A stretch of 64,000 nt of DNA from Bacteroidota bacterium (lineage in GTDB: Bacteria > Bacteroidota > Bacteroidia > AKYH767-A > OLB10): positions 1,116,001-1,180,000 of the forward strand of contig CP064983.1 in NCBI GenBank assembly GCA_016699635.1, given 5' to 3'. Below are positions 58,086-64,000 of this stretch, one piece after another. A program made the translations under genes and the position numbers. Every line of letters begins with the position of its first letter. The first letter of the stretch is position 1. The notes beneath the pieces are model-generated. The model had not been told where the DNA came from and did not search any database. It saw only the letters and a list, made by a program, of their open reading frames with translations.

Positions 58086-58748
58086 TTGAAAAAATATATT
58101 GCTCTTGTTTCCGTAATTCTGATTTTAGATCAGTGTTTGAAATTCTGGATTAAAACCAATATGTATCTCGGTCAGGAATACCATATTGCAGGCAATTGGT
58201 TTATCATACATTTTACTGAAAATAATGGAATGGCCTTTGGCATGGAATTGTTCGGAAAAAAATTTCTTTCACTTTTCCGTATCGGGGTCATGTTTGCATT
58301 AGCCTGGTATGTATGGCATCTGCATAAAACAAAAGCGCATCACATTTACACCACAGCTATGGCATTAATTTTTGCCGGTGCAGTTGGTAATATTATTGAC
58401 AGTATTTTTTACGGCCGCCTTTTTTCCTCCAGCGAATTTGGTGTTGCAACCTTTATGCCCGATGCCGGAGGCTATGCCGGATGGCTACATGGTAAAGTAG
58501 TGGATATGTTTTATTTCCCGATTATTCAGACACATTATCCGCAATGGTTTCCACTTTGGGGCGGAGAAGAATTTATTTTTTTCAGACCTGTTTTTAATAT
58601 TGCCGATTCAGCAATTACTGCAGGTGTTTTATTAATTATTCTTTTTAACCGAACAATTTTTAAGCACATTGAAACAACTCCTGAAACAGAACAGACTACT
58701 GTTGAAATGCGGTCAGAGGAGTTAAATACCGCAAATCATAACAGTTAA
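58086..58748 (+). CDS. lspA: Lipoprotein signal peptidase II
   Basis: LspA, about 220 residues, an inner-membrane aspartyl protease that removes lipoprotein signal peptides. It fits the many lipoproteins in this window. Four membrane helices alternate with family motifs NNGMAFG, AGAVGNIIDSIFYG, VVDMFYFP and FNIADSAITAGV; the Asp in GNIID-type and FNIAD positions are the catalytic pair. The longer LHGKVVDMF loop insertion (about residues 115-165) is typical for Bacteroidota. The best start is TTG at 58086 (LKKYIALV). The frame opens earlier at 58041, but that start lies inside a terminator-like hairpin. Confidence 0.9.
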   Translation: MKKYIALVSVILILDQCLKFWIKTNMYLGQEYHIAGNWFIIHFTENNGMAFGMELFGKKFLSLFRIGVMFALAWYVWHLHKTKAHHIYTTAMALIFAGAVGNIIDSIFYGRLFSSSEFGVATFMPDAGGYAGWLHGKVVDMFYFPIIQTHYPQWFPLWGGEEFIFFRPVFNIADSAITAGVLLIILFNRTIFKHIETTPETEQTTVEMRSEELNTANHNS

Positions 58749-58783
58749 ATCTGAACAAAAAGCAAATTGCCTTTTGTTCAGAT
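58749..58783. terminator. Convergent terminator-like hairpin
   Basis: ATCTGAACAAAA and TTTTGTTCAGAT form a 12-base-pair perfect stem, extended internally by GC pairs. It lies directly between the convergent lspA and T9SS genes. Flanking T-tracts are weak, so termination efficiency is uncertain. Confidence 0.65.
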
Positions 58784-58793
58784 AACACAATGT

Positions 58794-61313
58794 TTATCGC
58801 TTAACTAATTTGTAGTTTGTGATTCCATTTTCATTGTTCAGTTGCAGAATATACATGCCGCTAACAAATTGCTGCATATTCAATACATTCTTACCCTGAT
58901 GCAACGTACCGCTCCACAATTGCTTTCCTTCAACAGTCAAAATAATTGCATTTTCTGTCTGTGGTAATTCAATTGTCAGATAGTCGTTAAACGGATTTGG
59001 AAACACATTATGTGCTTGTTTAAATATAGTTTGCAATCCAACTGTTGTCATATTATACACTGCTGACATGGATGAACAACCGTTAGCATCTGTAACCATT
59101 AAGCTGTAGTTTCCATTTTGTGACGGAACATAAAAGTCATTTGTAGCACCGGTAATGGCATTGCCGTTGTAAAACCATTGATAAGTACCTACAGTCGTTG
59201 TCGCTAATAATGAATCGTTAGAAAGTGTAATTGTCGGTACTACAGGTAATGGGAATGCAGTCACCGCAACAAGAGTTGACATGACAGAGCCACAAGCATT
59301 TGTAATTTCCACTTCATAATTTCCACTCTGTGTTGCTGTTATTAACTGCGTAGTTGCCAAAGGCGTTCCATTCATATACCATTGCCATGCGTAATTATTA
59401 CCGGTTGCTGCTGTAAGCACAACATCTCCTCCTGCACAGAATGACAATGCCCCGGAAGCAGTTATTACAGCAGTTGGTAAACTGTCCGCTGTCAGTATTA
59501 CAGCAACGGAAGTATCACTACCACATAAGTCACTTTCAACGACAGAATACACACCGGCAGAATTTGCAAAATGACTGTTGGTAGTAATGCCTGAAAGAAT
59601 ATTTCCATTATGCAACCAGGTAATGCCTGCAGACTGCAAAGAATAGTTAATTTGTACAGAATCACCATGACATATTGTTGACGAAGCTGCAGTGAGACTT
59701 CCTGCAACTGGAGCTGATTGAACTGAAACTGTTTGAACAGACGATGTTACATTACCACAACTATTACTCACTACAACTGTGTAATCTCCTCCACTTGCAG
59801 CAGTGTAATTTTCTGTTGTTGCACCGGAAATATCAACACCATTCAATTGCCACTGATAGGAATATGTAGAATCAAATAAAGTAGAAAGTGTAACTGTGGT
59901 ACCTAGACACAATGTTAATGGTCCTGATGCAGTAACCTGAACCGTTGGCATTGGCAAAACATTAATTGCAGCAGCATTAGATGTAATAGTACCACATGAG
60001 TTGGTAATGTTTAATGTATAGTTGCCTGTTGCTGATGCCAAATAGTTATCTGTAGTAGCTCCGGAAATGTCTGTGCCATTTAGTTGCCACTGATAAGTAT
60101 ATCCGGAATCAACATTAACTGACTGTAATAAAGCAGAGTTGCCACTGCAGAATGCCGATAAACCCTGATTAACAATTGAAGCAACTGCATTGTTCCCAAT
60201 TCTTAAATCAAACCCATTATCTCCTCCTGTTAATGCAGGACTTGAAGATATAATTCTGATTCTGTAACCATTTCCTACAGGAGTATTTGCAGGAATTACT
60301 GCATTAATATTCCCAGAAACTCTTGAAGTAACACTTCCAATATTTACAGCATTTGCAAAGCTGCCAGTGGCATCACTTAACTGTGCTGTAAAACTATTAG
60401 CAGTTTGTAAAAATCCGGAACCATTGAAACTACCTGTAGCTGTATATGGAATTGATACATTACTGCCGGCACAGTATGCTGCATTTAAACTTCCTGGTGA
60501 TACCGTATTGTAATCATCACGATATATAATTTCTGTCACTACTTCTAACCCTAAAATTTCTGTGGTTGTAATCTGTAGCACAGGAATAATTTCATTATTG
60601 GCTAACCATTTATATTGTGTTGTCTTTGGTCTGTTTAAAGCAAAATTCAGATTTAATGTGTCAACACTTATAGTATCTTTTATATACAATTGTGTTTTTA
60701 CACGTAAGGTGTTGAATGTTCCATGTGGTGTTGTAAGCGTTCCCCAACCATCAACGTGATTAATTCTTGTCTGTGTAAGTCCATAATAACCTAAGCCGGG
60801 AAGACCGATATTCCATGCTGAATGAGAGGTATCTGAATTGTTATAATTTAATGGCAGGTTGTAAATAATATCATGCTGACTGAAGGCAACAGGCATAGGA
60901 ATATTCGCAATCTCTGCACCGAAGCCTACTTGTTTATATACACTGCTTGAACGATAATAGAAATTATATGGATCGGTAATTGTCAACAAAGGGTTTGAAG
61001 GTAATGCTTGTCCAGGTTCTGTTACGTTTGCTCTGTTTGGATTAAATGGCAGATTAGAAAAAAACAAAGAATAAATAAATCCTGTAGATGAAACATTTTG
61101 ATAAGATTTTAAATCTTGTCCATTGTTGCGGAGGTTACCAAAACTCCAAGTGTGATTGGTGCCTGTTGCACTAAAGTTTATCAATGGATTTACAACAGCT
61201 TTTGTAAAGCGTGCTGTATCACCGGCAGAAGGCATTTCATTATTTGTGATACTAATTTGAGCTTGTGCACAGAGGCATCCTAATAAAATAACAGCAGTAG
61301 ATAGTAATCTCAT
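58794..61313 (-). CDS. Secreted Ig-like repeat protein with T9SS tail
   Basis: An 839-residue secreted protein. The signal peptide is residues 1-18 (ending LCAQAQ). Residues about 20-280 form a unique N-terminal domain. From about residue 285, five or six Ig-like/PKD-like modules follow, each with the phrase YQWQLNGTDISGATTDNY or a variant and a central Cys (CSGNSALL, CLGTTVTLS, CHGDSVQIN, CAGGDVVLT). The end has a type A sorting domain (HNVFPNPFNDYLTIEL through GITNYKLVKR). It is intact and probably a surface adhesin, with the Ig modules acting as a stalk. No catalytic site is recognised. Confidence 0.82.
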   Translation of the reverse strand: MRLLSTAVILLGCLCAQAQISITNNEMPSAGDTARFTKAVVNPLINFSATGTNHTWSFGNLRNNGQDLKSYQNVSSTGFIYSLFFSNLPFNPNRANVTEPGQALPSNPLLTITDPYNFYYRSSSVYKQVGFGAEIANIPMPVAFSQHDIIYNLPLNYNNSDTSHSAWNIGLPGLGYYGLTQTRINHVDGWGTLTTPHGTFNTLRVKTQLYIKDTISVDTLNLNFALNRPKTTQYKWLANNEIIPVLQITTTEILGLEVVTEIIYRDDYNTVSPGSLNAAYCAGSNVSIPYTATGSFNGSGFLQTANSFTAQLSDATGSFANAVNIGSVTSRVSGNINAVIPANTPVGNGYRIRIISSSPALTGGDNGFDLRIGNNAVASIVNQGLSAFCSGNSALLQSVNVDSGYTYQWQLNGTDISGATTDNYLASATGNYTLNITNSCGTITSNAAAINVLPMPTVQVTASGPLTLCLGTTVTLSTLFDSTYSYQWQLNGVDISGATTENYTAASGGDYTVVVSNSCGNVTSSVQTVSVQSAPVAGSLTAASSTICHGDSVQINYSLQSAGITWLHNGNILSGITTNSHFANSAGVYSVVESDLCGSDTSVAVILTADSLPTAVITASGALSFCAGGDVVLTAATGNNYAWQWYMNGTPLATTQLITATQSGNYEVEITNACGSVMSTLVAVTAFPLPVVPTITLSNDSLLATTTVGTYQWFYNGNAITGATNDFYVPSQNGNYSLMVTDANGCSSMSAVYNMTTVGLQTIFKQAHNVFPNPFNDYLTIELPQTENAIILTVEGKQLWSGTLHQGKNVLNMQQFVSGMYILQLNNENGITNYKLVKR

Positions 61314-61524
61314 AATACTCGGATTTTGAATTATACCTATAATACTTCAAAATCTGTGCAAGTAATATATGTTTTGGGTGAAGGTCTGATATTATCATGT
61401 GAGGGGTTGAAATTTTCAAATTAAAAAACCTCTCTACTAAAAAGAGTTTAAACATTTTTATCTGCCGTACTAATTCAAGAATAAAATGCAAATAAACTTT
61501 CAGAATAAAAACAATAATATACTA

Positions 61525-62995
61525 TTACGCTCCATGCTCTTTCACAATTTTATTAAGCCATTTTAACATCAGTAAAATAATTATTGTAGTTATCATTACT
61601 AATGTGAAATTAACTAAGAAAAAGTTTGCTTTATGTTCATATTCATCCCACATACTTGCCAGCACGCCACTCAATTTATTTCCTATTGATGTGGATAAAA
61701 ACCATCCGCCCATCATCAGTGCTGTAAGTCGTGGTGGACTTAGTTTTGATACCAATGACAATGCCATTGGGCTTAAACAAAGCTCACCAACAGTTATTAC
61801 TCCATAGCTTGCAATGAGCCACCACATAGAACTTTTCTCTAAACCATTATGACATGCATAAGTAGCTGCGACCATTACCAATGTTGACAATGATGTAATG
61901 AGAAAGCCATAAAATATTTTCCATGTTGTAGAAGGCTCGCTGTTTCTTCTTTTGAGAAATGCCCAGAAAGCAACAATCACAGGTGTTAATATTACAACCC
62001 AAAATGGATTAATTGATTGACCTAATTCTGTTGAAATTAATGTTAGCGATTCACCTTCTTTAGGTAATTTATCTGCAGGAACATTCTTATAATAAAGTGG
62101 GTAATCCCATGTTTTTATTGCTTTTTTATTTTCGTCACGTGCCACACGAAACTGACTATCGGTTAATGGTACAGAGTCTTTTGAGAAGGTTACTGTTTGT
62201 GTTACTCCAAGCACTTTAGCAACAGGTTCTACACTCTGTGGTACTTCACGATTGGTATAACTTTCAGCCCATGTAGTTAGTGCTGTTCCATTTTGTTTAA
62301 ACACAGCCCAAAAAACTATTGCAACAGCAAATACTGCCAGCAATGCTTATGCCTAATATTTTTGATACAGGCATATCTTCGGGCTTTACAGGCTTGCGAA
62401 CATCGGCATGTGCATAGTGCTTATTGCCAATCCAAAAAATAATGACACCTACAAACATTCCAATCCCTGCAGCGGCAAAGGCAGCACCCCAACTGAAGTT
62501 GTTTCGCAAATAAGAGCCGAAAAAATTACAGATAAATGCTCCGATGTTTATCCCCATGTAAAAAATATTGTATCCCGAATCTTTGAGTGGCTTATACTGC
62601 GGATTGTTATACACATTACTAAGAATGGTCGAAATATGTGGTTTAAAAAATCCATTACCAATGATGATGAGTAATAGTGAAACATAAAATGCAGTCATGC
62701 CGGGTATTGCCAATCCACAATATCCTATACCCATAAGAATGCCACCAAGTGTAATTGAAACACGATATCCTAAAACTCTATCGGCAATTAATCCACCAAC
62801 AAACGGAGTCAAGTAAACTAATGCAATGAATGTTCCGAAAATATCTGAAGCTTCTTTTCTGTCCATTGCCATGCCACCACGTTGTGTGTCTGTCATGTAA
62901 AGGAAAAAAATACCAAGCATGAGATAGAAACCGAATCGCTCCCACATTTCAGACAGGAACAGGTAGGGCAATGCCTTTGGATGCTTCTTATTCAT
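61525..62995 (-). CDS. POT family proton-dependent oligopeptide transporter (frameshifted at about 62340)
   Basis: A 12-14-helix major facilitator of the POT/PTR2 family, about 489 residues, which imports di- and tripeptides with protons. The ExxER motif is present in LSEMWERFGFYLMLG, followed by GGLIADRVLGYR and FKPHISTILSNVY, FYMGINIGAF for the second POT signature, and GELCLSPMALSLVSKLSPP near the C-terminus. A long loop (about residues 250-310) is typical for Bacteroidota members. Near 62335-62350 one extra base breaks the frame; removing it gives LGISILAVFAVAIVFWAVF. It lies 62 bases after the tmk stop, same strand. Confidence 0.9.
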
Positions 62996-63057
62996 TTTGA
63001 AACGATTTAAAATTTCAGCAATGATAAAAAACTAAACTAAAAAAACAATCAATTTTT

Positions 63058-63687
63058 TTAGGTATGCAATAAATTTTTTACGGTTTTGAAAATATCAGCT
63101 GCTACTTGCTGAACATCATTTTTGCCATTAACAAAAACAATGCTTTCTGTATTCTTTAGTAATTTGAATGCTTTAAGATAATTATCATAGACTTTACGAA
63201 GGTTTTCTTTGGTTTCGTACAATTCTGTTGAGGTGCGTGTAGCAATAATGCGTTTAAATGCAGTTTCAGGATCTACATCTACAAAAATATTCAGGTCAGG
63301 TTTTAACAACGCTGCGCATTTAGCATTGATAGACATTACCCAATCCATTTCTACATAGGCACTATGATAGGCATAGGACGAAAAATAATAGCGATCTGTG
63401 ATTACCGTATAGCCTTTTTCAAGCATTGCCAGAATTCCATTTTCCTTATCAAGCAAATGCTGCAATCTGTCTGCAACAAACAATGCTGCAATGGTATGCT
63501 GATCGGCATTTACTCTATGATTAAAAATTGAACGAATGAGTTTTCCTGCTTCAAAATTCGTGGGTTCATTTGTTGCATAAACTTTATAACCGGCTTCTTC
63601 AAGGTTGGCTTTCAGCAATTGTACCTGTGTACTTTTACCACTACCATCTATTCCCTCTACTGCTATAAATAAATTTTCTTTTTTCAT
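63058..63687 (-). CDS. tmk: dTMP kinase (thymidylate kinase)
   Basis: Thymidylate kinase, 209 residues, which phosphorylates dTMP to dTDP for DNA synthesis. The P-loop is GIDGSGKST (12-20), the DRY-like DRYYFSSYAYHSAYVEMDW region binds dTMP, the NEPT segment (TNEPTNFEAGKLIR) is the lid-side motif, and FVDVDPETAFKRI follows. The full family length is present. The ATG at 63687 is preferred to an ATG five codons upstream. It follows an isomerase gene by 24 bases and precedes the peptide transporter. Confidence 0.94.
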   Translation of the reverse strand: MKKENLFIAVEGIDGSGKSTQVQLLKANLEEAGYKVYATNEPTNFEAGKLIRSIFNHRVNADQHTIAALFVADRLQHLLDKENGILAMLEKGYTVITDRYYFSSYAYHSAYVEMDWVMSINAKCAALLKPDLNIFVDVDPETAFKRIIATRTSTELYETKENLRKVYDNYLKAFKLLKNTESIVFVNGKNDVQQVAADIFKTVKNLLHT

Positions 63688-63711
63688 GAATGACAGATTC
63701 AAACAGAATAA

Positions 63712-64000
63712 TTAATTCAGTTTGGCCATTTCACTTTTAAGGTAGTCAATAACTTTCACTTCTGTACAGTCTATATTTCTGATTTCGCTAAGATACCAGC
63801 TTGTCCAGTCACCAAAGTGAATCAAATAAATTGCCTTTTCTATTGGTGAACCACCTTTACTCCATACTTCGTAAATGTGTGGTGTGTAGCGACCAAATAT
63901 CTCTTTACAAATATCCATTCGCTTTGCTGTTCTGAAAAAATCATCTTTATCTCTGAACAACACTACAGCAATATCATTATGTGGTTGTGTCCATCCTACA
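63712..64000 (-). CDS. Bifunctional phosphoglucose/phosphomannose isomerase, C-terminal part (truncated by window edge)
   Basis: The frame is open to the window end, so the gene is partial at its 5' end. The visible 95 residues match the C-terminal SIS-like domain of bifunctional phosphoglucose/phosphomannose isomerases: NDIAVVLFRDKDDFFRTAKR, YTPHIYEVWSKGGSPIEKAI, YLIHFGDWTSWYLSEIRN and EVKVIDYLKSEM. Members interconvert glucose-6-P or mannose-6-P with fructose-6-P. It is upstream of tmk on the same strand. Identification rests on motif memory. Confidence 0.72.
   Translation of the reverse strand, partial: VGWTQPHNDIAVVLFRDKDDFFRTAKRMDICKEIFGRYTPHIYEVWSKGGSPIEKAIYLIHFGDWTSWYLSEIRNIDCTEVKVIDYLKSEMAKLN

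Noticed and set aside
1..64000. Prophage, insertion sequence, toxin-antitoxin or defence island
   Set aside because: I found no transposase, integrase, capsid, restriction or antitoxin motif and no terminal inverted repeats or target duplications; composition and gene content look like core genome throughout.

Overview
The window is about 64 kb of a low-GC genome from the phylum Bacteroidota, most likely outside the Bacteroidales (a chitinophagal, sphingobacterial or flavobacterial lineage). This rests on five things visible in the sequence: repeated TAnnTTTG -7 promoter boxes with weak ribosome binding sites; secreted proteins ending in a type 9 secretion (T9SS) sorting domain; a bacillithiol synthesis gene (bshA); a eukaryote-type ProRS and an IleRS with a GIHH signature; and several families largely confined to this phylum (DUF3109, DUF4920, DUF6370-like, a GH3/serine-hydrolase fusion, GlsB-like acyltransferase). 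The species cannot be named from this window.

Layout. 1-6.3 kb: DUF3109 protein, a TonB-dependent receptor, a TPR-like protein, an MBL hydrolase, a minisatellite-like intergenic repeat field, an AlkA-type glycosylase and a DUF1223 protein. 6.3-12.1 kb (minus): glutaryl-CoA dehydrogenase, then a SAM-I riboswitch with attenuator driving mnmD and metH. 12.4-20.2 kb: T9SS cargo proteins, a Crp-like regulator, an RluE-type pseudouridine synthase, a GH92 mannosidase and a Cys-cluster protein. 20.2-25 kb (minus): lysS and the rplM-rpsI-rpsB-tsf operon. 25.1-29.3 kb (minus): bshA and the GH3/serine-hydrolase fusion. 29.5-32.6 kb (plus): DUF4920, a cytochrome c'-like protein, a barrel-like protein, waaA and tRNA-Met. 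32.6-39.7 kb (minus): VOC protein, acid phosphatase, epimerase, WG-repeat protein, lipoprotein, then surE, two small membrane proteins and lpxB. 39.9-53.4 kb: pyrG, a LamG cargo protein, proS, a repeat-rich lipoprotein, an outer-membrane transport protein, OmpH, a GlsB-like acyltransferase and engB. 53.5-58.8 kb (plus): ileS, a DksA/TraR-like protein with a histone-like N-terminus, and lspA. 58.8-64 kb (minus): a large Ig-like T9SS protein, a POT transporter, tmk and the end of a phosphoglucose/phosphomannose isomerase.

Functionally this is a housekeeping and envelope region: translation (lysS, proS, ileS, ribosomal proteins, tsf, engB, tRNA modification), lipid A and lipoprotein assembly (waaA, lpxB, lspA), nucleotide synthesis (pyrG, tmk), methionine/SAM control, and secreted or outer-membrane proteins. 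I see no phage, insertion sequence, CRISPR array, toxin-antitoxin pair or defence island, and no convincing new multi-gene system.

Two cautions. Twelve genes, including ileS and metH, are each broken by single-base-scale indels, several at homopolymer runs. Uncorrected sequencing or assembly errors explain this better than true gene loss, so each is annotated as one gene spanning the break. Two translation genes (lysS, rplM) also lack a recognisable start codon where their families begin. The most interesting regulatory feature is the SAM-I riboswitch/attenuator upstream of mnmD-metH. The most interesting proteins are the lysine-rich DksA-like protein, the GH3/serine-hydrolase fusion and the Tyr/Asn-rich repeat lipoprotein.
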